In this document: in pieces, positions 7,385 to 14,725 of the stretch
How the letters are laid out: every line of letters starts with the position of its first letter
Position numbering within the stretch: the first letter of the stretch is position 1
NCBI GenBank assembly: GCA_964631745.1
Contig: CAZVWV010000073.1
Location: forward strand, 1-18,915
DNA: 18,915 bases
DNA from: CAZVWV01 sp964631745
GTDB taxonomy: Bacteria; Bdellovibrionota_C; UBA2361; JBGSMV01
Direction of reading: 5' to 3'
The notes under the pieces: generated by a model
The model's database searches: none
The model's input: the letters and a program-made list of their open reading frames with translations, nothing else
What the model was told of the DNA's origin: nothing
Made by a program: the position numbers and the translations under genes

Positions 7385-8338
7385 TTAAGGCAATGAAACA
7401 GATTTTAAAAGTGTGCGCACTACGTCGTCGCTCGTGACTCCACGCGCCTCGGCTTCGTAGCTTGTCAGGATTCTATGCCGCAGGCAGTCGTAGGCTAACT
7501 CTTTAACTTCATCCGGGCTTACAAACTCGCGCCCGCGGATGAAGGCTAAGCTGCGCGCGCAGCTCTTAAGCGCGATCGCTCCCCTGGGGGACGAGCCCCA
7601 GTCAACCATGCCCTTTAACCCGAAGTTGTCTGCGCTGCGACTGGCCTGCACTAAAGCCACAATATACTGGTCGATCTTCGGGTCGACATAGAGATTAAGA
7701 CTCTGAAGACGGAGGCCCATCAAAACTTCTAATGGCAAGACCTTCGAAATTTTCGGTGGCGTCGCCAGCTCTTTCGAAACCACACTAAGTATGGCGACTT
7801 CTTCGTCTCTGGATGGGTAGGTCACCTTAAGTTTCATGAGAAAACGATCTAGCTGAGCCTCGGGCAGGGGATAGGTGCCCTCTTGTTCGATCGGGTTTTG
7901 GGTGGCCAGCACCATAAACGGTTCGGGCAACTTAAAGGTCTGGTCGCCAATGGTAACTTCTCGCTCCTGCATGGCTTGCAACAGCGCAGACTGAACCTTG
8001 GCCGGGGCTCTATTGATCTCATCGGCCAACAACAAGTTTGTGAAAATTGGACCCTTTCGAATAGTGAACTCGCCGGTCTGGGGACGGTACACCTCGGTAC
8101 CAACTAAATCTGACGGAAGCAGGTCGGGCGTGAACTGCACTCGCTGCATAGCAGCATCGACGCAAGTCGTGAGCGCCGTAAGCGCCCTGGTCTTGGCGAG
8201 TCCCGGCACGCCTTCTAGCAGGACATGGCCATCGGCGATGATCGCCACTAAAAGGCGCTCAAGCATAGCTTCCTGGCCAACAATATGTTTGCCTAGCTCT
8301 TGCTTGAGCGCCTGAAAATGTTCCTGTGCTTCTGTCAC
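7385..8338 (-). CDS. MoxR-family AAA+ ATPase
   Basis: MoxR ATPases are AAA+ enzymes thought to act as chaperones, often with VWA proteins encoded beside them. Visible motifs are Walker A GVPGLAKT (43-50), Walker B LLLADEINR (102-110), sensor 1 ATQNP (145-149), the EAQLDRF segment (160-166) and GSSPRG (248-253), which carries the sensor-2 arginine. The 317-residue length fits the family. The start is GTG with a weak AGG upstream; the next in-frame Met (residue 25) would cut into the N-terminal helix. The gene begins 9 bp after the SPFH stop, so it is probably co-transcribed with it. It is likely the energy source of the Bat machine downstream, with DUF58, BatA and BatB as partners (inferred from context). 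Confidence 0.95.
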   Translation of the reverse strand: MTEAQEHFQALKQELGKHIVGQEAMLERLLVAIIADGHVLLEGVPGLAKTRALTALTTCVDAAMQRVQFTPDLLPSDLVGTEVYRPQTGEFTIRKGPIFTNLLLADEINRAPAKVQSALLQAMQEREVTIGDQTFKLPEPFMVLATQNPIEQEGTYPLPEAQLDRFLMKLKVTYPSRDEEVAILSVVSKELATPPKISKVLPLEVLMGLRLQSLNLYVDPKIDQYIVALVQASRSADNFGLKGMVDWGSSPRGAIALKSCARSLAFIRGREFVSPDEVKELAYDCLRHRILTSYEAEARGVTSDDVVRTLLKSVSLP

Positions 8339-8347
8339 AACTAGGAC

Positions 8348-9268
8348 CTAGACTGCTTTGTTCTTAATAATTCCCTTGGCCATAGCGATCATAGACCCAA
8401 GATCAGAGAGATTGGCGGGAAGCACGATGGTATTTCCAGCCTTTGCCAGCTCACCAAACTGCTGAATGTACTGTTCGGCGATTCTAAGCTCCATGGCGCG
8501 GTCGCCGCCGGAATCTTTAAGCGATACCGAGACCTTTTTGAGACCTTCAGCGGTAGCTTCGGCAACAGACAAGATCGCCTCTGCCTTACCACGCGCTTCG
8601 TTGATCTGGAACTGCATGTTGGCTTCGGACTCTTTAATGCGCCGCTGCTTTTCACCTTCGGCCTCATTGATCTTGGAATCGCGGATACCCTCGGATTGCA
8701 AGATGTTGGCGCGTTTCTCTCGCTCGGCGCGCATCTGCTTCTCCATCGCGCTAAGAACATCTTGCGGAGGGGTAATGTTTTTAATCTCGTAGCGCAAAAC
8801 TTTCACGCCCCAAGCCTCACTTGCTTTATCGACTTCCTGCACCACGGCGGCGTTAATCGCCGAGCGTGCCTCGAAAGTTCTATCGAGCTCAAGCTTTCCG
8901 ATTTCGCTGCGCAATGTGGTCTGAGTAAGCTGACTTACCGCCCACTGGAAATCGGCGATACCGTAAGATGCGCGCTCCGGGTTTAGCACCTTTAAGTAAA
9001 GAATGCCGTCGACTCCGACCTGTACGTTATCGCTGGTGATGCATATCTGTTCCGGAATATCGATAGCTTCTTCCTTAAGCGAGTGCCGGTAAGAAATGTT
9101 GTCCATAAAAGGGACAAGGATATGAAATCCAGCGTCCAGGGTGCGGTGATACCGCCCAAGTCGCTGAATCACGAACGCGCTTTGTTGTGGCACAACCACG
9201 GCGGTCTTTACGATCGCCACCACCACCACAATCACTAAGAATGCTACTGCTACTAAAGATCCACTCAT
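8348..9268 (-). CDS. SPFH/band 7 (stomatin-like, QmcA-type) membrane protein
   Basis: SPFH proteins form large membrane-bound oligomers that organise membrane microdomains and often associate with membrane proteases such as FtsH. This 306-residue protein has one N-terminal membrane helix (about 4-20) and a band 7 domain (about 22-180, including PQQSAFVIQRLGRYHRTL and DNVQVGVDGILYLKV). An Ala/Glu-rich coiled coil follows (about 172-245), then the conserved C-terminal segment (AEQYIQQFGELAK, LPANLSDLGSMIA). The start has a strong AGGAGG six bases upstream. Its partner nfeD lies just upstream, the pairing seen in E. coli qmcA/ybbJ-type loci. ftsH is present elsewhere in the window on the opposite strand, but a physical link is only suggested. 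Confidence 0.95.
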   Translation of the reverse strand: MSGSLVAVAFLVIVVVVAIVKTAVVVPQQSAFVIQRLGRYHRTLDAGFHILVPFMDNISYRHSLKEEAIDIPEQICITSDNVQVGVDGILYLKVLNPERASYGIADFQWAVSQLTQTTLRSEIGKLELDRTFEARSAINAAVVQEVDKASEAWGVKVLRYEIKNITPPQDVLSAMEKQMRAEREKRANILQSEGIRDSKINEAEGEKQRRIKESEANMQFQINEARGKAEAILSVAEATAEGLKKVSVSLKDSGGDRAMELRIAEQYIQQFGELAKAGNTIVLPANLSDLGSMIAMAKGIIKNKAV

Positions 9269-9292
9269 GGGTTCCTCCTAAAAAAATCTATA

Positions 9293-9736
9293 CTATTGAA
9301 CTTTGCTAACGAAAAGGGTTAACCCCTCAACTCTAGAAACTGTAGCGCTCTCTCCCGCCCGAATTGGGGCCGAGCCAATATTTACAACTTTCCAAACAGT
9401 GCCGCGCAGCTCCGCGGATCCATGCGCGTTAGGGGCGATCTCTGTGCCCACGCTAACTTCCTTGCCGGTAAACTCGTCGGACACTTCCTTTGAGCCCGTG
9501 AAAAGCCGATTCACGATTTGGCGGCGTACGGTGAATAGCATCACGATAGTGAGAACCGCGTAAGTTATGTACTGATTTGAAGATGTAATCTCGTAAGAGC
9601 CCAGCGAAAGCGCAAATAAAAAGAGCCCAAGCGCCAAGGCGCTCAGCCCAAAAATAAACAGGAAGAAACCGCTCGATAAAAAGAGTTCTGCGATTAAAAG
9701 TACAAAACCGCTAACCACCCAAAGCCACCATTCCAT
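9293..9736 (-). CDS. NfeD-family membrane protein (short YbbJ-type)
   Basis: Short NfeD proteins partner with SPFH proteins. Starting at the ATG at 9736, this one has 147 residues with hydrophobic helices at about 5-25, 27-47 and 56-71. A soluble C-terminal OB-fold domain (about 85-145) contains LRGTVWKVVN and a final GLTLFVSK, typical of the family. It lacks the serine protease domain of long NfeD forms. An in-frame ATG six bases upstream (9742) lies only three bases from the AGGAG site, so 9736, with nine bases of spacing, is preferred. The gene is the first of the minus-strand operon, 24 bp before the SPFH start. An inverted repeat sits directly over its leader. Confidence 0.92.
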   Translation of the reverse strand: MEWWLWVVSGFVLLIAELFLSSGFFLFIFGLSALALGLFLFALSLGSYEITSSNQYITYAVLTIVMLFTVRRQIVNRLFTGSKEVSDEFTGKEVSVGTEIAPNAHGSAELRGTVWKVVNIGSAPIRAGESATVSRVEGLTLFVSKVQ

Positions 9737-9748
9737 ATGCATGCGCTC

Positions 9749-9771
9749 CTAATATTATGAGGGAATATTAG
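9749..9771. promoter_or_regulatory. Inverted repeat in the nfeD leader
   Basis: CTAATATT (9749-9756) and AATATTAG (9764-9771) form a perfect inverted repeat with 8-bp arms and a 7-bp spacer. It ends against the AGGAG ribosome binding site of nfeD. It could be a repressor site or, in the mRNA, a hairpin beside the start of translation. Which of these it is cannot be told from sequence. Confidence 0.45.
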
Positions 9772-9847
9772 CTACTTACACAGAATACACAAGCGCCATA
9801 ACGTAGCCCCCTTTTTATAACCCCATAGGCCACGAATCTTTCGCATT

Positions 9848-9875
9848 AGTTGATACCTAGTCAAAATTATCAACT
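9848..9875. promoter_or_regulatory. Inverted repeat upstream of doxX
   Basis: AGTTGATA (9848-9855) and TATCAACT (9868-9875) are perfect 8-bp arms around a 12-bp spacer, centred about 32 bases before the doxX start. The 20-bp centre-to-centre arm spacing places both half-sites on nearly the same helix face, as expected for a dimeric regulator. The regulator is unknown. Confidence 0.45.
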
Positions 9876-9886
9876 CCCCGTAAAGT
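9858..9886 (+). promoter_or_regulatory. Possible doxX promoter
   Basis: TAGTCA (9858-9863), a 17-bp spacer and TAAAGT (9881-9886) each match 4/6 of the sigma-70 boxes. The inverted repeat at 9848-9875 covers the -35 box. Transcription would start near the ATG at 9894, so the mRNA would be nearly leaderless, consistent with the missing ribosome binding site. The match is weak. Confidence 0.25.
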
Positions 9887-9893
9887 CTTGGGT

Positions 9894-10307
9894 ATGGCCA
9901 TCAAGATGCATGAACCCATCGCTAACCCGATATATGGACCGCTTTTAATTCGGGTAAGTTTAGGAGCTTATTTTGTGTTGGCTGGGCTTGCTAAGCTCGA
10001 TAACCTGCGCTCTTTTATTGGCGAGGTGCAAAAATTTGGAATTTTGCCGGAGCCTTTCTCCACCCTGTATGCGATTCTGCTCCCCTACGTCGAAATTGTA
10101 GCAGGGGGTATGCTGATTATCGGCATCTGGACCACCCTGGCGGCAATTTGTACCTCGCTACTCTTAGTCTCCTTCGTCGTGGCCTTTGGACTGTTTCCGG
10201 CCCCCGGGAAGCTCTTTAATAAAGATATCTTGCTGCTCTGCGCCTCGCTTTCTCTGCTTTATTCCGGAGCCGGGGCTTTCAGTATCGATCGCTTCCGTAA
10301 AGGGTAG
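9894..10307 (+). CDS. DoxX/MauE-like small membrane protein
   Basis: This protein has 137 residues, almost entirely hydrophobic, with four predicted membrane helices (about 12-31, 52-75, 79-98 and 107-125 from the ATG at 9894). The segment GAYFVLAGLAKLDNL followed by a short amphipathic stretch and EIVAGGMLIIG is typical of DoxX-family proteins. Members of this family occur as accessory subunits of oxidoreductases or in oxidative-stress complexes, but no specific activity can be assigned here. Possible starts are TTG 9888, ATG 9894 and ATG 9906; none has a clear ribosome binding site. It is divergent from the nfeD/Bat operon and lies 89 bp before hsp20. Confidence 0.8.
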   Translation: MAIKMHEPIANPIYGPLLIRVSLGAYFVLAGLAKLDNLRSFIGEVQKFGILPEPFSTLYAILLPYVEIVAGGMLIIGIWTTLAAICTSLLLVSFVVAFGLFPAPGKLFNKDILLLCASLSLLYSGAGAFSIDRFRKG

Positions 10308-10332
10308 TAATAGCGTTCTTAAGTATTCTCCT

Positions 10333-10360
10333 CTTGAAATCCTCGAAATCAGACTTATCT
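10333..10360 (+). promoter_or_regulatory. Sigma-32-like heat-shock promoter of hsp20
   Basis: CTTGAAA (10333-10339) is an exact match to the heat-shock -35 element. After a 13-bp spacer, ACTTATCT (10353-10360) is a partial match to CCCCATNT. The spacing is right for sigma-32, and the downstream gene is a heat-shock gene. The -10 element is poor, so a sigma-70 reading is not excluded. Confidence 0.4.
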
Positions 10361-10368
10361 AAAGTCTG
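10350..10368 (+). promoter_or_regulatory. Stem-loop in the hsp20 upstream region
   Basis: CAGACTT (10350-10356), ATCTA and AAGTCTG (10362-10368) form a perfect 7-bp stem with a 5-base loop. It overlaps the proposed -10 element and lies 17 bases before the AGGAGG of hsp20. It may be a DNA operator or the edge of a leader structure. A T-run follows nine bases later, so a weak terminator for doxX is also conceivable. Confidence 0.4.
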
Positions 10369-10396
10369 GTAGGGAATTTTTTACTAGGAGGACTAT

Positions 10397-10861
10397 ATGG
10401 TACTAAATGAACTTCTACCTATTGAACTAGAGGAATTTTTAAAACCTTTCTTCGGTGAGCGCGAAGCCCGGAATTCCGAAATCGGTAATTTCTGGCGTGG
10501 GTTGCCGCGTGTGGCTGATACCTCCGGTTTTAGCCCGCGCATCAATATTACCGACGACGCTAAATCTTTCGTTGTCACGGCTGAGCTCCCAGGCATGAAC
10601 GAAAAGGATGTCGACGTTCAACTTACTAAAGACACCCTGATCTTGAGTGGTGAGAAGAAAGTTGAACACGAAAGAACTGAGGGCGGGCGGCACTACTTTC
10701 AGAGAGCTAGCGGCGTTTTTCGAAGGGAGGTTAAATTAGGCTTCGATGTCGATGAAGATAAAGTCGAAGCTACCTTCGCCAAAGGTGTATTAACGTTGAA
10801 GCTACCCAAAACTGTGGAAGCCCAACGGGGAACTAAGAAAATCACCGTGAAGACTGCTTAG
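10397..10861 (+). CDS. Small heat-shock protein, Hsp20/alpha-crystallin family
   Basis: Small heat-shock proteins are ATP-independent holdases that bind unfolding proteins in the cytoplasm and form large oligomers. The 154-residue length is typical. The N-terminal arm (1-46) precedes an alpha-crystallin domain (about 47-138) with AELPGM (62-67) and the conserved end AKGVLTLKLPK (128-138). The C-terminal extension carries ITV (149-151), an I-x-I/V-type motif used for oligomer assembly. The start has a strong AGGAGG (10385-10390) seven bases upstream of a following ATG. It appears to be a single-gene unit or follows doxX: an upstream sigma-32-like promoter and a strong terminator flank it. Confidence 0.96.
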   Translation: MVLNELLPIELEEFLKPFFGEREARNSEIGNFWRGLPRVADTSGFSPRINITDDAKSFVVTAELPGMNEKDVDVQLTKDTLILSGEKKVEHERTEGGRHYFQRASGVFRREVKLGFDVDEDKVEATFAKGVLTLKLPKTVEAQRGTKKITVKTA

Positions 10862-10891
10862 TTAGTAGTCGGCTAAACAAATGCAAGCAAC

Positions 10892-10928
10892 AGCCCCTGT
10901 GCCTTAAATGTATGGCGCAGGGGCTTTT
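10892..10928 (+). terminator. Rho-independent terminator after hsp20
   Basis: AGCCCCTG (10892-10899) pairs with CAGGGGCT (10918-10925). The stem continues through a T-G wobble and GCC/GGC to give 12 pairs around a 10-base loop, and is followed by TTTT. It lies 30 bases after the hsp20 stop. Confidence 0.9.
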
Positions 10929-10963
10929 GTAATTTATGAATTTGCCTGATAAGCTTTGTGGGC

Positions 10964-11923
10964 ATGCGTAAAAAGAATTCAGATCTTTTAGGTGAGGTGG
11001 CAAGCCGATTGAAAACGGGATGCGGATATTTGCTGGCCGTTTCCGGCGGCGTTGATAGCATCTGTTTACTGTATGCCTGCCATGCCCTGCGTGAGAAAAT
11101 GGGGCTGCGCATCGAGGTGGCACATTTAGATCATAGGCTTAGAGCCGAGAGCGGTGGCGATCGAAAGTTTGTTGAAGATCTTTGTGCTCGGTTGAAGATC
11201 GTATGCCACGCGCGGCAAGTTCAGAGTTCGCCGATTGGTGAAAACGTTGAAGCCTGGGGGCGGCGAGAGCGTTACACGTTTTTTAGAGAGTTACGTATCG
11301 AACGAGGGTTGGATGCTATTCTTACGGCGCACACAGCCTCGGACGTGGCAGAGACTTTCATTATGCGCTTACTTTCGAATAAGGAATTAAAAAGTATCTT
11401 AGAATACGACAACGTTCGCCAAGTTTTGCGTCCTTTTTTGACGATTTCTAGAGCCGAAATTTCCGAATATGCCAAGGCGCATGATCTTAAATGGGTAGAG
11501 GATCAGTCAAATCAGGATAAGAGCTATTTTCGGAACAAGGTGCGGCATGATGTTTTGAGCCACCTCAAAGAACTATTTGGAAACTCAGTGGAGGATGTGA
11601 TTGCTAGGCGGGCTCGTTACTTGGCCGACGACGATGCTATCCTTTGCAAAATAGCCAAAGAGGCTTTAAGCGATCTACCCGAATTTGGCTCTAAAATTTG
11701 GCTGCGCGCGCTTAAAGAGCGTTTAAAGGCACTGCCGCGAGGGATAGCCTGGAGAAGTATAGAGGCGCTCTTCCGCGACAAACTAGGTTTTAATTTAGGC
11801 CGAACGCGTTCGGAACGGCTTCTTGATTTCGTGCAGGGAAATCACGAGGGGATTGAGCTTCCTGGGATGGTTTCTATACGTCGTAGAGCTGGGTCGCTGG
11901 TCTTTAAAGGGCTTATAAACTAA
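10964..11923 (+). CDS. tilS: tRNA(Ile)-lysidine synthetase TilS
   Basis: TilS attaches lysine to C34 of the CAU-anticodon tRNA-Ile using ATP, changing both its amino acid identity and its codon from AUG to AUA. From the ATG at 10964 it has 319 residues. The PP-loop SGGVDS is at 27-32, followed by AHLDHRLR (53-60), the segment GRRERYTFF (99-107), TAHTASDVAETFIMRLL (121-137) and SYFRNKVRHDVL (187-198). It is shorter than E. coli TilS (about 430) and seems to lack the far C-terminal domain. A GTG at 10958 is an alternative start. Neither start has a ribosome binding site, and the preceding terminator means it needs its own promoter. ftsH follows 113 bp downstream. Confidence 0.94.
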   Translation: MRKKNSDLLGEVASRLKTGCGYLLAVSGGVDSICLLYACHALREKMGLRIEVAHLDHRLRAESGGDRKFVEDLCARLKIVCHARQVQSSPIGENVEAWGRRERYTFFRELRIERGLDAILTAHTASDVAETFIMRLLSNKELKSILEYDNVRQVLRPFLTISRAEISEYAKAHDLKWVEDQSNQDKSYFRNKVRHDVLSHLKELFGNSVEDVIARRARYLADDDAILCKIAKEALSDLPEFGSKIWLRALKERLKALPRGIAWRSIEALFRDKLGFNLGRTRSERLLDFVQGNHEGIELPGMVSIRRRAGSLVFKGLIN

Positions 11924-11940
11924 AATGGGGCGGAACGCGG

Positions 11941-11962
11941 TATCGTTCAATAATATCGTTCA
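11941..11962. repeat. Short tandem direct repeat upstream of ftsH
   Basis: TATCGTTCA occurs at 11941-11949 and 11954-11962, a 9-bp direct repeat with a 13-bp period. A matching GAACG at 11933-11937 makes a small inverted repeat with the first copy. It lies about 75-96 bases before the ftsH start, where a regulator could bind. No known regulator is recognised. Confidence 0.35.
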
Positions 11963-12036
11963 TCAAAACGGTGGGTTTCTCGAACACTTTACCGTCTTGG
12001 ATGTGTCATATTTGAGAAGTATTTTAGGAGGTTAGC

Positions 12037-13917
12037 TTGGGCCAGTTTTCTCGTAACGCCATCTTCTGGGTGATTGTGCTTATCCTGTGTGTCTCCCTGT
12101 TTGGGGTATTTCGCGGTCAAACCGAAAACGCGCAGGAGCTTTCATACTCCGACTTTTTAGAAAAAGTTGAGCAGAAGAAAATTCGCAGTGTCGAGATGGA
12201 AGATAATTCCATCACCGGCGACTACGTCAATCTTACAACTAAATTCCACACGACAGCGCCCCAGTCGGATGATCATCTGATTGAACTGCTTAGAAAGAGC
12301 AACGTTGAAATCAACGTAAAAAAATCCTCCGAGCAACCGATCTACATGATGATCTTGGGGCAAGCTATCCCGATCTTGTTCTTGATCGGCTTCTGGCTTT
12401 TTATGATGCGTCAGATGCAGATTGGCGCCGGCAAAGGCATGAGCTTTGGAAAGTCGAAGGCGCGCCTTCTAACAGAGAGTCAACAGAAAGTTACCTTCGA
12501 AGATGTGGCCGGAATTGATGAGGCCAGGCAGGAGCTGGGCGAGATTATAGATTTTCTAAAGGACCCCAAAAAGTTTACACGGTTGGGCGGACGCATTCCG
12601 AAAGGGGTGCTTTTGGTGGGTGCTCCCGGTACCGGGAAAACGCTGCTTGCCAAAGCTATCGCGGGAGAAGCTGGCGTTCCGTTTTTTAGCATCTCAGGCT
12701 CTGATTTTGTGGAGATGTTCGTGGGCGTGGGCGCGTCGCGCGTGCGCGATCTTTTTATCCAAGGAAAGAAGAATGCTCCCTGTTTGATTTTTATAGATGA
12801 GATTGACGCCGTTGGCCGACATCGTGGAGCGGGCCTTGGTGGCGGTCACGACGAACGTGAACAGACTCTCAATCAACTCTTAGTTGAGATGGACGGTTTT
12901 GAGAGCAACGAAGGGGTGATACTGATCGCGGCTACAAATCGGCCCGATGTCTTGGACCCGGCCTTGATGCGCCCAGGGCGCTTTGACCGGCGCGTGATTG
13001 TGCCTAGACCGGACCTACACGGACGCCTTGGAATATTGAAGGTGCACTCTCGAAAGGTGCCCTTATCCGAAGACGTCGATTTAATGAAGATAGCTCGAGG
13101 TACGCCAGGATTTTCTGGGGCGGATTTAGAGATGCTTGTGAACGAAGCTGCTCTGTATGCGGCCCGCAGTCACAAAGATAAAGTCACTCGCTTCGATTTC
13201 GAGTACGCAAAAGATAAAGTCATGATGGGGGCCGAGCGCCGCTCCATGCTGCTGACCGAAAAAGAGAAGGAAACCACCGCCTACCATGAATCCGGGCATG
13301 CCTTGGTGGCCAAGATGTTGCCGCACGCCGACCCGGTACATAAGCTCACGATTGTGCCGCGAGGTATGGCCTTGGGCGTTATGCAGCAACTTCCCGAGAA
13401 CGATAAGCACACCTATTCTAAGTCTTACTGGATGGATCAGTTGGCTGTCTTTTTTGGCGGAAGGGCAGCTGAAGAGCTCATCTTTCAGGATATGAACACC
13501 GGGGCGAGTTCAGATATTGAGCGGGCCACCGATATCGCCCGTCGCATGGTGTGCGAGTGGGGTATGAGCGACAAGCTTGGACCGGTGCATTACTCAACCA
13601 AGGAGGAACACGTATTTTTAGGGCGGGACTTTGGCAAGGCTAAGGAGCACTCGGAGAGTACGCAGGTGTCGATCGATGCGGAAGTTTCAAGCATAGTCGA
13701 ATCTCAATACAAACTAGCCCGAAAAATTTTAACTGAAAATATTGAGACGTTGCACCGATTGGCCAAGGCAGTCTTGGAGAAAGAGACGCTGGATTCCGAA
13801 GATATTGATAGAATTCTCAAGGGTGAGAGTCTGCTTGAGTCCGGAGCACCCCAGGCCAGTAAGGACGCCGGAGTAGGTGAGTCCGGAAAAGCAAGCACCA
13901 TCTCGGTATCTGTATAA
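12037..13917 (+). CDS. ftsH: ATP-dependent zinc metalloprotease FtsH
   Basis: FtsH is a membrane-anchored hexameric AAA+ protease that degrades misassembled membrane proteins and selected regulators. The 626-residue protein has membrane helices at about 8-25 and 105-123 around a small periplasmic domain. The AAA+ module shows Walker A GAPGTGKT (195-202), the pore motif FVEMFVGVGASRVR, Walker B FIDEID (252-257) and the second region of homology (301-318). The protease site is HESGH (417-421), with D493 in SSDIERAT as the third zinc ligand. The start is TTG, supported by AGGAGG five bases upstream and by the typical GQFSRN beginning. The gene sits between tilS and cdaA, as in many bacteria. Confidence 0.97.
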   Translation: MGQFSRNAIFWVIVLILCVSLFGVFRGQTENAQELSYSDFLEKVEQKKIRSVEMEDNSITGDYVNLTTKFHTTAPQSDDHLIELLRKSNVEINVKKSSEQPIYMMILGQAIPILFLIGFWLFMMRQMQIGAGKGMSFGKSKARLLTESQQKVTFEDVAGIDEARQELGEIIDFLKDPKKFTRLGGRIPKGVLLVGAPGTGKTLLAKAIAGEAGVPFFSISGSDFVEMFVGVGASRVRDLFIQGKKNAPCLIFIDEIDAVGRHRGAGLGGGHDEREQTLNQLLVEMDGFESNEGVILIAATNRPDVLDPALMRPGRFDRRVIVPRPDLHGRLGILKVHSRKVPLSEDVDLMKIARGTPGFSGADLEMLVNEAALYAARSHKDKVTRFDFEYAKDKVMMGAERRSMLLTEKEKETTAYHESGHALVAKMLPHADPVHKLTIVPRGMALGVMQQLPENDKHTYSKSYWMDQLAVFFGGRAAEELIFQDMNTGASSDIERATDIARRMVCEWGMSDKLGPVHYSTKEEHVFLGRDFGKAKEHSESTQVSIDAEVSSIVESQYKLARKILTENIETLHRLAKAVLEKETLDSEDIDRILKGESLLESGAPQASKDAGVGESGKASTISVSV

Positions 13918-13928
13918 AGCCAAATTTC

Positions 13929-14723
13929 ATGGGAAGCCAGTTCCTAACCGCTGCGTTACCGTACATCACTAGTGTGCTGGACGTTGCTATCGTTGCTTAT
14001 CTTATCTACAGGGTACTCCAGATTATACGAGGTACGCGTGCCGCCGCCATGATGTGGGGACTCTTGGCGATCGTGTGCTTGTATTTGGTGGCACAGTGGG
14101 CTGATTTTGTGACCCTTAGTTGGATCCTTGGGCATGTGTTAAGTTCCTTGATTCTTGTAATTGTTGTGATATTTCAGGATGAGATTCGCCGGGGATTAAC
14201 CAAAGTGGGTTTGCAACCTGTATTCACCGGCACCGGTAAGCCGCTATACGACAAGAGCATTGAGGATATCACCCTGGTTTGCAGTAAACTCTCGGAGCGA
14301 CGAATCGGTGCTTTGATCGTGATTCAGAGAGAGGTGGGCCTAGAGGAGTTTCTGGAAGACGCCATTATTTTGGATGCCGAGCTTAATCGCAAATTGCTGT
14401 TCGGAATATTTGTAAAAGATTCGCCCTTGCATGACGGCGCTGTCGTAATTGAGGGCGGCAGAATTAGAGCGGCGGGTTGCCTCTTGCCACTCACCTTTAA
14501 TCCGGACTTGGATCCTAATCTCGGCACTAGGCATCGCGCCGCTTTGGGGCTCTCCGAACGTTCGGATGCCTTAATCATAGTGGTGTCGGAAGAGACCGGT
14601 TCGATCTCGCTTGTCAGAGACGGCCGCTTGGTCAGAAATTTAGATGCCGCCATGTTAAGAGACTCTCTGCATCGCCTTTTGTCGACCAAGAGCCATCTTG
14701 AGGATGAGAAGGAGGATTACTAA
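13929..14723 (+). CDS. cdaA: Diadenylate cyclase CdaA (DisA_N domain)
   Basis: CdaA makes the second messenger c-di-AMP from two ATP. The 264-residue protein has three membrane helices (about 13-31, 38-56 and 66-81), a short coiled connector, and a DisA_N cyclase domain (about 100-235). Both catalytic motifs are intact: DGA at 169-171 (in PLHDGAVVI) and RHR at 201-203 (in GTRHRAALG). The C-terminal tail is acidic (LEDEKEDY). It begins 11 bases after the ftsH stop, with no clear ribosome binding site, and ends two bases before the YbbR gene. The neighbours ybbR and glmM are its known partners. No c-di-AMP phosphodiesterase is present in the window. Confidence 0.96.
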   Translation: MGSQFLTAALPYITSVLDVAIVAYLIYRVLQIIRGTRAAAMMWGLLAIVCLYLVAQWADFVTLSWILGHVLSSLILVIVVIFQDEIRRGLTKVGLQPVFTGTGKPLYDKSIEDITLVCSKLSERRIGALIVIQREVGLEEFLEDAIILDAELNRKLLFGIFVKDSPLHDGAVVIEGGRIRAAGCLLPLTFNPDLDPNLGTRHRAALGLSERSDALIIVVSEETGSISLVRDGRLVRNLDAAMLRDSLHRLLSTKSHLEDEKEDY

Positions 14724-14725
14724 CC

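Noticed and set aside
8341..8351. 11-bp palindrome CTAGG-A-CCTAG at the SPFH stop/moxR start
   Set aside because: It is short, overlaps the stop codon, and lies in a 9-bp gap inside an operon; chance is a sufficient explanation.
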